64,000 nucleotides of DNA, taken from the NCBI GenBank assembly GCA_037951165.1, contig JBBDHG010000110.1:62001-126000 (forward strand). The letters run 5' to 3'. The notes beneath the pieces were generated by a model. It worked only from the letters and a program-made list of their open reading frames with translations, was not told where the DNA came from and ran no database searches. Source of the stretch: Lophius americanus (lineage: Eukaryota; Chordata; Actinopteri; Lophiiformes; Lophiidae). Shown one piece after another: positions 10,530 to 22,084 of the stretch. Numbering within the stretch: the stretch's first letter is position 1; each line of letters starts with the position of its first letter. A program made the translations under genes and the position numbers.

Positions 10530-12515
10530 CCTGTTGTTAGATTCAGACGGTTTGCCTGAGGCAAAGGTGAAAATCATGGAAAGATCATCATATTGGTTTC
10601 ATACAAAAAGATATTTGAAGACAAAGAATGTTTATTAAAATGTATCACAAACCAAAACATTTCCCGTTGAAAGACAGAGGCATATCAAAGTTTTAAAATG
10701 TTATTTTATGAGCAGCATGACCATTTTATGATCATTATGCTGACAGAAAACAAAATCCAGGAGGCATTACATTTTTTCCAAGAGATCGAAAACCTCTTGA
10801 TGGTAGTTAATTCACGGTGGAATCCTCACTTTCATAAATGACAGGCAGGGCGCATTCACACGGGATTAAAATCACAGACATCCTCCACAATTATTACAAA
10901 TGATCAGGGGTGCCCAGGTAATACCAGTCCTGTGTGAAGGGGGCATAATATTACCTTTTCACCAGTGGCTCAAATTACCAACCAATGAGACTAGAAATGA
11001 AATGAGAAAAGATACAACTAGACCGACCTTCAACAAAGTCATGTGACTCCAGAGAGGTACGGTAACACAAGAGTACCATCAGTGCACCTGTAACAGGGAA
11101 CTATCAAGCAGCAAACTGTAAGCAGCGTTTTCATAGTAGATAATTAGTAGATCACTAATCACCTTCCACCCCACAAACTCCTGCAACGAAATCCACCTCT
11201 TTCCTTCCTACCGCTGACCTTGTAAAAAGGCTCTGCGGCGTCACAGAGGATCTTGTGCTTCACAACTTCCAAAAATAAATTGCTCCTCATCCATGGCGAC
11301 TTGCTGATCTTCTGACCGACCACGGACTTTCTAGCCGTCTGTAAATCGTGACGTATCGTTGATGTTTTCGATCGAGCATCCAGTCACATTATTTTGAAAT
11401 CTGAGCAGATATTCTATGTCTTTTCTGCGTTTAACTTCCTGTTTGGTTCCCTCTGCTCTGTTGAAATGAACTCGTCTTCCATTAGAAATAGGCCGGGCGC
11501 TTATTTGGAGCGGAGCGTCGAGCCGCTGATGGGCAGAATACACGTTGTCTTGAACGCGACGCGATACTTCCATTGGAATCAAGCCTTTAGGTTGGACTAC
11601 AACTCCCAGCCTGCATGGACGCGCTGTGATCCTCCCATTGAAGTCACATGATGTCCAGACATCCGTTGTGCTATGTATTTAAAGTTCATGCGTTCTTTAC
11701 CTTCATAAAAACCTCAGCCAACATTAACGTAGCTCTCAGCAGCACAATGCATTGAGATGCACTGCATGATGCATTCAATGTCTATTCAGTAACAACCGGT
11801 TTTGGGCCAAGCTGAGTTGTGATGTCATCGTCATTAAAGTGTGTTCAAATGTAATCTTGTAAAATGTAGCCAAGGCACTTATAAATAAAAGTTTTTCAAA
11901 AGGGTCCAATTGTCGATGTTTTCCTCGTATTTGGTCAAAAATAATATGATATTTGATTTTGTCTGTATCTCTAACTATAATTTGCTGAATCCTTGAAAAG
12001 GGTCCTCCATTTTTTTTGTGTTATAAATAAGTGACAAACCTAAGAGAGAGGTATTTCGCCGAATCTTGCTTTCCCACCGGAATCCCAACACTTTTGGGAG
12101 CGTGCAAAATCCATGCTGGACATTTTGGCAAACATCCCACCGATGATGTCACTCGTCGTGGCCTCTAGTCGAAAGTGGGGGCTACAGAATTAGCAAAGGG
12201 AGCGTCTGAAAAACCGATTTGTAATATTTCAAATTTTGGCCATCAACTGGATAATGACACATTTTTAACAAGAGGGCCATGATTAGAGACCCCCATATCT
12301 TTAATGTTGGAAAGTGATTTCCGATTTGTATCGGTGAACTTTTACACCCAGTTTCGTGGTTGATGTCTGAAAGGTAGACTTTATTCCATGCTAGTCAATC
12401 CAAGCCTGCGTGCACCAGAGTATTCCCATTCACTCGGTAAATGCACAGGACGTTTACATAATATTCATGCATTAAAATGTAAAAAAATACAGTTTTTTTC
12501 TTGCTTTAGAAGGAG
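10530..12515. other. Unique to AT-rich sequence, no gene recognised
   Basis: No recognisable coding region. 11585-11650 contains GGACTACAACTCCCAGCCTG, a phrase found in several vertebrate repeat families and promoters, which I cannot assign. The overlapping frames at 11331-11651 on both strands have no known domain. Confidence 0.4.
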
Positions 12516-12519
12516 CTTT

Positions 12520-13200
12520 AAGGGGGCAGCAAACAGCGAACGTGCAGCCAATCGGAGATCTCAGCTCCGCGGCTCTGAACGTTACAGAGAATCAAAGCCG
12601 AAGCAGAATATGAGAGCAAAGCATCTCGCTTGTTTTCCCTTCTCGCCCCTCGATCCTCATGGACGCACACGGCCATCCCTTTAAACGTCCCTTCATTAGA
12701 GCGTTCATGGCGCTATAAAGAGGCCATTCAGGAGGAATCCTCATCTATCAGCTCGACTGTGTGACTTATGTGTACAAGCAGACATGAGCGTGATGAGGCC
12801 TTGATATTCTGGCAGTAAATAGGAAGCTGCATTCATCCATGTGCCTTAAATCCCCGCCAGATAGCCTCGCTATCCTTGTTCTAATGGGAAGACTCCGTAT
12901 CGCCGCACTTTTTCTTCATCCATCAAAACAACATCACACACCCTTTCATACTTTGCAACCTATATGCAAATAATCTGCTGGTGAATAGTCCTATCATATG
13001 AGCAGATGGCGTATTTGCAGCGGGATTATAAAATGAAAAAAAAAAAACCCAAAACAGGCTCTGCAGATATGCCATTTCAAATTAAACACGCAGCCTTTTT
13101 TTTCTGTTATCGCGCCGAAGATAGTGTAATTAATTTACTTCCACTATAAATAAATATTTAGTTCCTTCCTACCGCAGCACACAGGCCCCTACTGGTTTGC
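12520..13200. promoter_or_regulatory. Candidate conserved non-coding block
   Basis: Unique sequence with mixed composition and words typical of fish CNEs: TTCATTAGAGCGTTCATGG, GATATTCTGGCAGTAAATAG, ATGCAAATAATCTG (octamer-like) and GTGTAATTAATTTACTTCC. No repeat similarity and no coding-like frame beyond 98 codons. Confidence 0.35.
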
Positions 13201-14075
13201 TGCATCAAGTCTTCATTATACAGTACGGTGTTAAGAGGGTATGTGGGAACGGCTAATCTTAAAATCCCCGCCACACAATAAACAGAGTGACAGAGAGGAA
13301 GGATGTATGAGATAAGTTGGCGGTAATGAAACTGCACGGCAGAAAGAGAGGACCGTATGTAATGAAGAGGGAGCAGAGGGGAATGTTTAAAATAAGTTCA
13401 AGAACAAAGATAAAGAACGATGTTATCTGCAGGATTGAAGAAAGCGTTCCAGAAACAGAACGGTCACAATCACTTAATCAGCCTGGCTCCACCCAGCGCC
13501 GTCCCTGTCTTCCATCATATGCGATTTCCACTTCTCCAAACAGTCACTTTCCAGCGTGTGTGTGCGTGTGTGCGGCCGGCGTCTGAGTAAAAGGGTTACG
13601 GAAAGCGCTGATGGCTCTGTCATAGCTGAGGGTGGCCTTGCATTACCAAAGCGTAGCGCCTCGGCGAGGGACGGCCGGAGAGTTCTTTGCTGAAAAGATG
13701 AGCGTGAAACAATGTAGGGTGAGAGGGAAGCATTTATAAAATGTCCGTCTGGGGTCACGACTGGCTCGGTCGTCTTCAAAACAAAACTGGGTTAAGGAAT
13801 GGACCGGTAAAGCTCCGAGCCTCCGCCAAGACCCGGCTTTCACCTTTGACCCATTCATGCAATCACCAAGGAAGAAAGATTGATAAATAAAAAAGATTTG
13901 GAGAAAAGGTTTTCTTTGAATATTATTTTAGCGAGTATATTATGTTGGATTCGCTAAATAAGCCATAAATTTGGTCGTTTTTAACGGGAAAAAAATAAAT
14001 TAGCTCACCAACACTACCTTCTATGTAAAGTACAATCTCTCTAATGTTGTGTTAAAATATATAAATACTTAATTT
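13201..14075. other. Unique sequence, nothing recognised
   Basis: Open frames at 13317-13858 on both strands lack known motifs and overlap each other. Confidence 0.4.
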
Positions 14076-14079
14076 ATAG

Positions 14080-14180
14080 GATTTTCTCAGTAGCCATGGG
14101 TAACGCCTCCTCCCTCAGTGGCCCCCGTCGCATTGGTCTCCCCCAGGGCTCCATCCTTGGCCCCTTTACATTTACTCAAT
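14080..14180 (+). pseudogene. L2-like LINE reverse transcriptase fragment
   Basis: The frame reads GLPQGSILGPF, the VPQGSILGPLLF motif before the catalytic loop, embedded in ASSLSGPRRI. About 30 codons only. Same motif as at 1621-1745 (plus) and 49811-50008 (minus). Confidence 0.7.
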
Positions 14181-14456
14181 TTTGACTAAACTTAAGTAAA
14201 ACACGTTTTGTTCCACTATTTTTAAAGTGTTTCCAAGCCAAAGCAACGACATTTCGCTCTGATGAGCACCGTGAGTCGTAAATCTGAATGACAAATATAG
14301 TCTGTGTCTATGTCATTAGCATAATATGCTATATATTTTTATTATCCTGCATATTGTACAGGCTGCCACTGTGTCATATTAGAAACAGGCACAGTCACAT
14401 TTTTCCAATAAGAAATAGTGACTCAAAATGTGAACTACCAAACAGTTAAAGGGTTA

Positions 14457-14483
14457 TATTATTATTATTATTATTATTATTAC

Positions 14484-14512
<29 letters not shown>
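14457..14512. repeat. (ATT)n microsatellite
   Basis: About 18 units with one TAC interruption. It may be the tail of a lost L2-like insertion, as these tails end in (ATT)n elsewhere here. Confidence 0.9.
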
Positions 14513-14514
<2 letters not shown>

Positions 14515-14519
14515 TCAAT

Positions 14520-14975
14520 CAAGCCTTGTCCAAAATTATATACACTTATACCCTTGAATCGTTTTTCAAATTTTATACTAACATAGACTTTTGTAAGAGG
14601 AAGAACTGGATTGATTTTGGGAAACGTCGCCTTCATATTTTTTTTACTTTTAAGCCATAATTTGTCAACTGTTGGGCCAATAAGGTCCACATTTGGTTCA
14701 TATGAATCCGTCATGTATGCATCTTATTTTACTTTAATAGTTCATATTTTAATCCAAAGGCAGAGCTTTTTATGAAATACACAATTTCTTTGGACATTAC
14801 TTCCTAATTGTAAATATCATATTTTTTCTCTAGTAGTTCATATTTTATTCACTAGGGGGAGTATTTTACATAAAATACTGTGGACTTCACGTCTCATTTA
14901 ATTTGAGGAGATCAGTCAGGGGGGGTTGCACGTAGAATGCAGGGGATTGGGGACTTTTCGGGGGGGGGCAGCGTA
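14520..14975 (+). repeat. Unclassified 'TAGGGGGAG' repeat family, copy 3
   Basis: Landmarks in order: TAAGAGGAAGAACTGGATTG, GGTCCACATTTGGTTCATAT, ATTTTACTTTAATAGTTCAT, TTCACTAGGGGGAGTATTTT, CATTTAATTTGAGGAGATCA and GGGGATTGGGGAC. Two ACTTTAATAGTTCATATTTT-like modules follow each other, showing the family's internal duplication. Confidence 0.75.
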
Positions 14976-15459
14976 TGTCTAATTTAACCGGACACAAGAA
15001 TCCTTTATTTTAAGGTATAGATTATTAAAGTCGGCTCAATCAAAAAAACTATAAAATACCCATTTTAAATAATGGCGGTAAAATAATGACATTCTTTATC
15101 AGTGGCAGTGGAAATAAAGTTTCCTAATGCCATACATTAATATTGTACTAATTTGATATTAATACTATAATATAAAGTCTTTAATAATGTAAAAAGCAAA
15201 GATTCCTTTCCTAGAAATGTCCTAGAAGAGCAACGTTTCACTATTATACTTCAAAGCCTCTACTATTAGTCAGTTTATCACACCAGTAAATGCTGCATAG
15301 AGATTTTAAATGCATTTCAACTTGTTTAGATAAAGATTTTTGTGCTTTTTATCTAGTATTATTATTATATCATTGCATTTGAGGGTTTATACTTTAATTA
15401 GAATTTTAAGAATCTATCCAAGAAAACTATTACTTATGCCGAAAACAAATTTATTCGAC
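14976..15459. other. AT-rich sequence, nothing recognised
   Basis: No gene, RNA or repeat family recognised. Confidence 0.45.
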
Positions 15460-16085
15460 TATATTTAGGAGTATTTGGCTCCTCTTTCTAGCTGTTGTTC
15501 CAGCGCTGCCTCCTCTTTATATCGTTACGTGAAAGAAAAGACAAATATTCACTTCATCTCCTGAACGAAACAAACAGCGGGTGTTTAATAAAATGCTGCC
15601 GATCTTATCCCAGCATCACGGACTGAATAATCCCGACAAACCAGCGACATATATTCTAAACTCCCTGGCTGAATCTCCCTTTAAACTTCCGCTTTGTTCG
15701 CTGTGATCCACCGCTGACTATGTACAGCATCGTCTCCCCAACAAGCTTATGTCTAAAAGCTGCCCAAGCTCCGCTCAAATCCTCTACATCCTGGTCCCTG
15801 CTGGGCCTCTGACAAAGACCGGGCTGTAGCTTCTCCTGCTTTGGACGGGCACCCGGCTGCCGCGCTCTTAAAAAACGGCCTAACAACATCGGTTTACTCG
15901 TTCGCCAGGCTTTTAGCTGCTCATGAGTCTGCGATTATCGGCTCTTTAGTTTGATGGCGGCTCACCAGCTGTAAAAATCTGCGTGGACAGAGGCCCCCCT
16001 CCGAGAGCGGCTGGTAACTTTCTGGTAAGTCTCTAATACGGCGACCCCACATGTACCGGACAAGACCCCTATCCTGCGATGCTGC
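15460..16085. promoter_or_regulatory. Candidate conserved non-coding block
   Basis: Unique, GC-balanced sequence between AT-rich flanks. A 77-codon frame on the minus strand (15656-15889) has no recognisable domain. Character resembles the other CNE-like blocks but binding-site words are sparse, so confidence is low. Confidence 0.25.
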
Positions 16086-16770
16086 TCAAGGAGGAATTCG
16101 GATAGAAAGTGTCACCACAGATATATATAGTGAAATAAAATAATTATGCACAACCCTGAATGGATCCCCCCCTGAAAGAATGTTGATTTCTTCATGATCG
16201 TGTCACAGAGACCCTCAAGGGCCAATAACTCAAAATAAGTCTGTTAACACTAGAAGAGTCCAGTTTTAGTGAGAGTTGTTCATTTTAAAGCTCATAAGTC
16301 CATCTACAGTCTCACTGAATTGACTGAATTAGAATTCACCTTTGACCCTTGTGTTGCGTTTGGGTTGAATTGACCTGTTTAAAATGTTTTGATAAAAAAA
16401 CCCCAGAATGGAACATTTTTGTTTACCAACCTGAACCTCAATGACTCCATCGTTTTAGACACGTTGGTGCCGTTCCCTGACGTTCCCTGACTTCCTTTTT
16501 CGTGTTTTTAGAGTGAAGCGTTTGGGAACCTGCACACTGGTGTTGCTGAATATTCCGGACGTTCCTGCAGTCACGTGTGAACGTTGGGCGGCTGCATTCA
16601 GAAACACAAGCAAGAGAATCTCTCTCCCTAAAGAGCTGCAAAGCTGCAAAGCTGCAATGGGAGGAGACAGAGACAGACGGGGAGGTGGAGGATGGGAGGA
16701 AGGGCATCGGAATATGAGAAATGAACCCAATTCTGTGTTTGATAGTGACTTTGAAGAAGATTGATCTGAT
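16086..16770. other. Unique sequence, nothing recognised
   Basis: The minus-strand frames at 16438-16817 overlap plus-strand frames at 16513-16764 and lack motifs. Short direct repeats GACGTTCCCTGACGTTCCCTG (about 16478) and GCTGCAAAGCTGCAAAGCTG (about 16636) are local slippage. Confidence 0.4.
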
Positions 16771-16773
16771 TCA

Positions 16774-16902
16774 GGGTGACACGGTGTCACAGGGGAGAAA
16801 CAGCACCGTTGCCTCACAGCAAGAACGTTTGGCGTTCAATCCATCTATGAGGCCTTCCTCTGATACTGTGACTTCCTCTCACAGTCCAAAAACACTCAGC
16901 TG
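16774..16902 (+). mobile_element. tRNA-derived SINE fragment (CACGGTG type)
   Basis: Reads GGGTGACACGGTGTCACAGG, CCGTTGCCTCACAGCAAGAA, GGCGTTCAATCCATCTATGA and TTCCTCTCACAGTCCAAAAAC. This matches the fish repeat whose usual form runs GGCACGGTGGCGCAGTGG ... TTGCCTCACAGCAAGAAGGT ... GGTTCGAATCC ... CTTCCTCCCACAGTCCAAAG. The A- and B-box-like words are both present but mutated. Confidence 0.8.
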
Positions 16903-16912
16903 GGGAGAGAGA

Positions 16913-16959
<47 letters not shown>

Positions 16960-16966
16960 GAAGAGA
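16903..16966. repeat. (GA)n microsatellite
   Basis: Near-perfect GA run, broken once by ACGA, directly after the SINE fragment. Confidence 0.9.
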
Positions 16967-17204
16967 GCCTCAACTTTTTCTGGTCATTCATTCAGTCATC
17001 CGGTCATTCAGGCATTCATTCTCTGTAACCGCTCATACTGGACATTCAATCACATTATTCACTTAAGGCACCAAATGGCGAGGGGCCGTAAGGCTTGAAT
17101 ATCGTTGTTGTTGCTTTGTCTGTTTGTTTTTTATTAAATCATTTTGGTTGTGCTCGATTTTAAAATTGACCCGTCACAAAATATCAATATAACTCGACCG
17201 ACGC

Positions 17205-17620
17205 TGTCACCCTTCAAATTAAATGTCACTCATTCATAATCTAAAACGGCCCACATTGACTCAACTGAACTATTTCTACGAAGTCAGCAGTCTGCTCTGA
17301 GATCAGATCCCATAATTATTCAACAATGAAGATGAATACAGTTGACTTATGTTTTCTGAGATCAGGAATAAAACAAGACAGATTTCTATGTGTCAGCTGG
17401 CATCAGCTAGAATTTAGATACAACAGGAACTATAGCCGCGGTCTCCTTCTGCATGTATGAATGAACAGTTGAGGAATTATGACCCGAAGACATTAGGAAA
17501 TATACGACCCACCTTTCCCCAAATCAATCCCGTTCTTCCTCACACTAAGGTCTGTTAGGTTATAAAATTTGAAAATGATCCATGAAAAGGTTTTTGAGTT
17601 ATTGTGTTAATTAAATTGAC
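17205..17620 (-). repeat. Unclassified 'TAGGGGGAG' repeat family, copy 4 (long subfamily)
   Basis: Head side at 17505-17605 reads CCCGTTCTTCCTCACACTAA and TTTTGAGTTATTGTGTTAA. The far side at 17212-17400 carries TTCAAATTAAATGTCACTCA, GCCCACATTGACTCAACTGA and GTCAGCAGTCTGCTCTGAGA. That far module also occurs at 33960-34160 but not in most copies, so these two form a subfamily. The middle is largely missing here. Confidence 0.65.
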
Positions 17621-17749
17621 CAAATGCGGAATAACATTTCAAATGAAGTTGATTCCATTTTTGAGTGATATACTATCTACTATATACTACATAAATATCA
17701 TATAGTAGTCCAGAGTATTCTCTATGTGGGTGTTTGAGGGTCCATGTAG

Positions 17750-18766
17750 GTGGGGGTTAGGATGAGGGTGAATAAGGATGAGGTTGAGGATGACGGTGAG
17801 AAAGAGGATGAGGTTGAAGATAAGGAAAAGGTTGAGGATGAGGGTGAAGATAAGGAAAAGATTGAGGATGACGGTGAGAAAGAGGTTGAGGGTGAAGATA
17901 AAGATGGGGGTGAGGATGAAGGTGCAGATGAGGGTGAGGAGGAGGGTGAAGATAAGGAAAAGGTTGAGGATGATGGTGAGAAAGCAGATGAGGGGGAGGT
18001 TGAACGGGAGGGGAAAGATGATGGTCAGGATGAGGATGAAAAAGAGGATGAAGACTAGGATTTAGATTAGGATGAGAAAGAAGAGGAGGGTAAGGATGAG
18101 CGTGAAGATGAAGGCGAGGGTGAAGGTGAGGGTGAGGATGATGATGATGATGAGAAAGAGGGTGAGCTTTAGGATGAGGAGGAGAAAGAAGATGAGGGTG
18201 AGGAGGATGCAGATAAAGATGAGGGTGAGGATGAAGGTGCAGATGAGGGTGAGGATGAGGATGCAGATAAAGATGAGGGTGAGGATGACAGTGAGAAAGA
18301 GGATGAGGGTGAAGATAAAGATGAGGGTGAGGATGAAGGTGCAGATGAGGGTGAGGAGGAGGATGCAGATAAAGATGAGGGTGAGGATGACAGTGAGAAA
18401 GAGGTTGAGGGTGAAGATAAAGATGGGGGTGAGGATGAAGGTGCAGATGAGGGTGAGGAGGAGGATGCAGATAAAGATGAGGGTGAGGATGACAGTGAGA
18501 AAGAGGTTGAGGGTGAAGATAAAGATGGGGGTGAGGATGAAGGTGCAGATGAGGGTGAGGAGGAGGATGCAGATAAAGATGAGGGTGAGGATGACAGTGA
18601 GAAAGAGGATGAGGGTGATGATAAAGATGAAGGTGAGGATGAAGGTGCAGATGAGGGTGAGGAGGAGGATGCAGATAAAGATGTGGGTGAGGATGAGGGT
18701 GAGGATGAAGATGAGGATGAGTGTAAGCAGAAGTGCAGGACTGAGTTTGTTGTGAAACAAATGTAA
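17750..18766 (+). repeat. Purine-rich hexamer minisatellite with 102-bp higher-order unit
   Basis: A nearly pure purine array of GAKGAT/GGTGAG-type hexamers. From 18260 the higher-order unit is exactly 102 bases (17 hexamers): the word GATGCAGATAAAGATG starts at 18260, 18362, 18464, 18566 and 18668, and also at 18206, 54 bases earlier (nine hexamers). Because every unit is a multiple of three, all frames tend to stay open: one plus frame encodes Glu/Asp/Gly/Lys repeats from 17750 to 18766 with only three stops, all TAG (18056, 18068, 18170). Other frames give basic or Ser/Pro-rich or Ile/Leu/Thr-rich strings. This is an expanded minisatellite, not a supported gene. Confidence 0.9.
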
Positions 18767-18779
18767 ATTATTCTCTGTG

Positions 18780-19630
18780 ACTGTTTTCGTTTCAGTGACT
18801 TTCCACAAAGATAATTTAAGAACATTTCGACTCTTTTCTTTGTTATGTTAATTTAAGAAGTCATCGATTTGCATTATTTTTCCACTTTGAGGATGTCTGC
18901 TGTTGGAAACGAGTAACGTAGAAACATGATTGTGGGAGACTGGACTCCCCGAGGATTTGTTTTTGTTAGGAAAGATGTATCATCAACATTCTTTCATTAT
19001 ATCAAATATTAGCAAATTCATTAATTATCGGAGGTTTTATATCTTTCCACCAAAAGCTGTTTTATCAATCTTAAGTCTTATTTTTACATAATAATGCAAA
19101 AATGATTTTGTTATATCATCTGACGTTTGTTTTCGTTTGTTTGTATGTTTCACACATTTATTTCTGTTTTTTTTTTGACTCATTTTGGAAAAATCTTTAA
19201 TTTTGTTAGTTTAGGATAATATAATAAAACAAAATGTTATACGTAAACTGAGAAAGGCGTAATACGCTGTAGATCATATAACTTTGTCTTAGATAATTTA
19301 GGAATAAGTAACAAGGACCCTTAAGTTAAGATCTAGATTTGTTTGCAGGGTTCCATTTTCTTTCTTAATGAATCCATCGTAGCATCAAAAGCTCTTTTTC
19401 TTCATCATCGCCACAAAGACCTGACCTTCGGTTCACAAGGAGTTTTTAATCTTTACCTCAGTTCTCTCATGTGTTCCTCTTATTCATTTCTCCTGATTGA
19501 GCTGATATTGGCACAGAAAGCCGGGTACAGAATGTCACTTCATCACAGACCCAACATACAACGAGGTTCTGTTCTGTTCTGCTCATTGGTTATTATATCC
19601 CTGTTTTGTTATTGGTGCTGTCACAAATCA
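18780..19630. other. AT-rich sequence, nothing recognised
   Basis: A 117-codon plus frame (19343-19696) runs into repeat copy 5 at its end, so part of it is repeat-derived. No known domain. Confidence 0.45.
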
Positions 19631-19634
19631 TTTT

Positions 19635-20005
19635 ACTTTAGCTCGATAACTCAAAGATTATTTCATGGATCATTTTCAAATTTTATACCCACATAGACAT
19701 TAGTGTGAGGAAGAACTGGGATGATTTTGGAAACATTCGGTTGCATGTCTTTGACACTAAGGGGGACCTTATCTCCAAAAGTTTATGGGTCTTCATTTCT
19801 TAGGCATAGTTCTGATGTAGTCCAAATTTGGCTCATGTGAATCGAATTGAGGAGAAATATTTTGTATACATTGCGTTTTAGTTTAATAGCACATATTTTA
19901 GTCACTAGGGGGAGTATTTCTCCCCCAAAAATACACTGTTTTCCAGACATACTTCCGAACCATTGATCCATTTTAGGGCAAATTTGGTTTATATGAATTG
20001 ACAAT
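19635..20005 (+). repeat. Unclassified 'TAGGGGGAG' repeat family, copy 5
   Basis: Nearly full landmark set: TCGATAACTCAAAGATTATT, GTGTGAGGAAGAACTGGGAT, ACACTAAGGGGGACCTTATC, GTCCAAATTTGGCTCATGTG, TTTAGTTTAATAGCACATAT, GTCACTAGGGGGAGTATTTC and GGCAAATTTGGTTTATATGA. The right end runs into a CTAT microsatellite. Confidence 0.75.
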
Positions 20006-20052
20006 AGATCTGTCTTATAAACTCTTCTTGTTTATATGATTTATAGATAAGA

Positions 20053-20163
<111 letters not shown>

Positions 20164-20164
20164 A

Positions 20165-20735
20165 AAATATACCAATATTACTTTCAGGTACTCTCACCTG
20201 ACTTATTTCCGACACAAAAAGGTTAAAACATCATTCTATAACGGAAACACCATGAAACAGAATAAATAACACACTTTTCCCCAGATTCTCTTTATTATAT
20301 ATTGCATTAAATCTGATAAAACTACACAAACATAATGTGACTGTAAACAGTTTTTGGACCAGGAAGAGTCTCTGTTAGCCAAATGTGACAAAAATGGGAT
20401 TTTGACCCCAGGGAGGGATTTAATCTACAAAATACCATATATTTCCAAAAGGGGGCGCTATATGCAGGTTTTACATCCTTTGGTTGTGACATAGTAATAA
20501 TGTAACCTTCTATGAGGCGACATTGCTCACCACTATAACACCACGCCCCAAAAGATTCACATTATTATTATCAAATCTGAATAAAACAAGATTCATTATG
20601 AGGTTCAGTTTCTCAGAAGTATATAAAGTAAATAAGATAAATCAAAATCCGCAATTAAATAGATGAAAAGTTAGAGATTCGATTTTTCTGCACTTTTTTT
20701 ATTTTTGGAACTTTGACTCCTTTAACTTTAATTCA
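20165..20735. other. AT-rich sequence, nothing recognised
   Basis: No coding or repeat family recognised; a single GGGGGCGCTATA word at 20453. Confidence 0.45.
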
Positions 20736-20739
20736 GGAC

Positions 20740-21000
20740 TTGTAAAAAGAGTTATACTTGTAACAGAGTATTTTTCCACGTCTGTGCAGAGCGGGCGATT
20801 GGTAGATCCGAGGGTCTTCATTTTTCTGCCACTTTTGGAAAAGAGGGGCTGCCGCTCCATAGATCTTCAGAGCCGGGCCGGAGTGGAATGCCTCCCCTCC
20901 TCTGTTTAAACAAAGCCGGAGATAAGATTTAAGGAGAATCCTTAAGGTGATCCAGCTGCCCTCCTCCGAGCTGCAGCCGGCAACCGAGCCGTAATGAGGA
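20740..21000. promoter_or_regulatory. Candidate conserved non-coding element
   Basis: Unique sequence with GGAGATAAGATTTAAGGAG (GATA-type site) and a CCGAGCTGCAGCCGGCAACC stretch, followed by a poly-A run at 21010-21031. The minus-strand 91-codon frame has no known motif. Confidence 0.3.
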
Positions 21001-21007
21001 CTGAGCA

Positions 21008-21105
21008 CAAAAAAAAAAAAAAAAAAAAAAACGTCTCAGAGACCCGTCTCCAGAAGGCAGGGCTGCAAATGAAAACATCCCCCGCTTCCATTTTCTTACA
21101 CCTCA

Positions 21106-21138
<33 letters not shown>
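21008..21138. repeat. Poly-A run and (GA)n microsatellite
   Basis: A(22) at 21010-21031 and a GA run at 21108-21138, separated by unique sequence. Confidence 0.9.
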
Positions 21139-21141
<3 letters not shown>

Positions 21142-21179
21142 CCGGAGAGAGATGAGAAGAAGAGGAATGACTCTGCCGT

Positions 21180-21560
21180 GGTTTTGTCACACCGCTCGCT
21201 ATCGTCTTCCCGGTTTGTCTCAGTGTAGCCGCCGCTGTTGTCCGCCGTTAATCATTAGCGCCCGTCGTTTCACTGCCGTTTCCTGTTTTGGATTTACATG
21301 TGAATTACTCGGGAGAGCAAAATCATTTACGTGTGGCCCGCATTCCTTACAGCGCGCTGTGATAATTACGTTTGGAATATTCTCAATTATTTCAAATGCA
21401 TTCTGCTTCTTAATTGCAAATACAAACAAAAAACTTCAACAACACAAACAAAACTGCATCGGCTCTTAAGAGACAATTGGGGGGTATTTCTTTTTAAAAT
21501 TTTTCTTGCATATTCATGATTACAATCCATCAAAAGAATGTTTAACATTACATTCTGTAA
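21180..21560. promoter_or_regulatory. Candidate conserved non-coding element (strong)
   Basis: Dense homeodomain/POU-like words: GTTAATCATTAGCGCCC, GTGATAATTACGTTTGG, CTCAATTATTTCAAATGCAT and CTTCTTAATTGCAAATACAA. No repeat similarity and no convincing coding frame. One of the best enhancer-like stretches in the window, and the start of a cluster extending to 23240. Confidence 0.45.
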
Positions 21561-21663
21561 TGATTGCAAAAAAAATTTATTCTCTCTCTCTATATATATA
21601 TATGTCTTAAAAAAATACATTAAATGATCATTTGGCCTAATGCTGCATGTTCCTGAGGATAAT

Positions 21664-21714
21664 CCAGAGTGAGGGAGAGAGAGAGAGAGAGAGGGAGAGA
21701 GAGAGAGAGAGAGG
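21664..21714. repeat. (GA)n microsatellite
   Basis: Two GA runs separated by GGGA, embedded in the CNE-like cluster. Confidence 0.9.
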
Positions 21715-22005
21715 AAATAATTAGCAGAGAGAGGCGATTGTGCTAATGAGAGGAGAATTTGACTAGGATACTTTACTTGACCCCCAGTGTTCCTCGGCTG
21801 TCCAAGGGAGAGAAAAAAAAAGGGCTGATTTATAATTATACTCTGCAATGCACCATGAAATTGTTATTGTGGAATACCTTTTTGAAAATGTTATCAAACA
21901 ATTACTTTAATTTTTCCCTCCGGAAACTGTTGCGCGCGTCGACCAAAATGAGATGGCGGAGCTTCCTCTCCTGCCTGTCAACCCACTGCTGTTCATGCAG
22001 ATGAG
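21715..22005. promoter_or_regulatory. Candidate conserved non-coding element
   Basis: Unique sequence with GTGCTAATGAGAGG, TTTATAATTATACTCTGC, CAAACAATTACTTTAATT and GTTGCGCGCGTCGACCAAAA. It continues the cluster between two dinucleotide arrays. Confidence 0.35.
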
Positions 22006-22007
22006 CT

Positions 22008-22009
<2 letters not shown>

Positions 22010-22053
<44 letters not shown>
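22010..22053. repeat. (CT)n microsatellite
   Basis: Perfect CT array of about 44 bases followed by a pyrimidine-rich stretch to 22080. Confidence 0.95.
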
Positions 22054-22055
<2 letters not shown>

Positions 22056-22084
22056 CTTCTTCTTATTCCTCCTCTTCCCTCCCC

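Noticed and set aside
18062..18825. Open frames of 218-248 codons encoding Ile/Leu/Thr-rich or Ser/Pro-rich proteins
   Set aside because: They are the antisense of the purine hexamer array; every frame stays open because the unit length is a multiple of three. No real membrane protein is implied.
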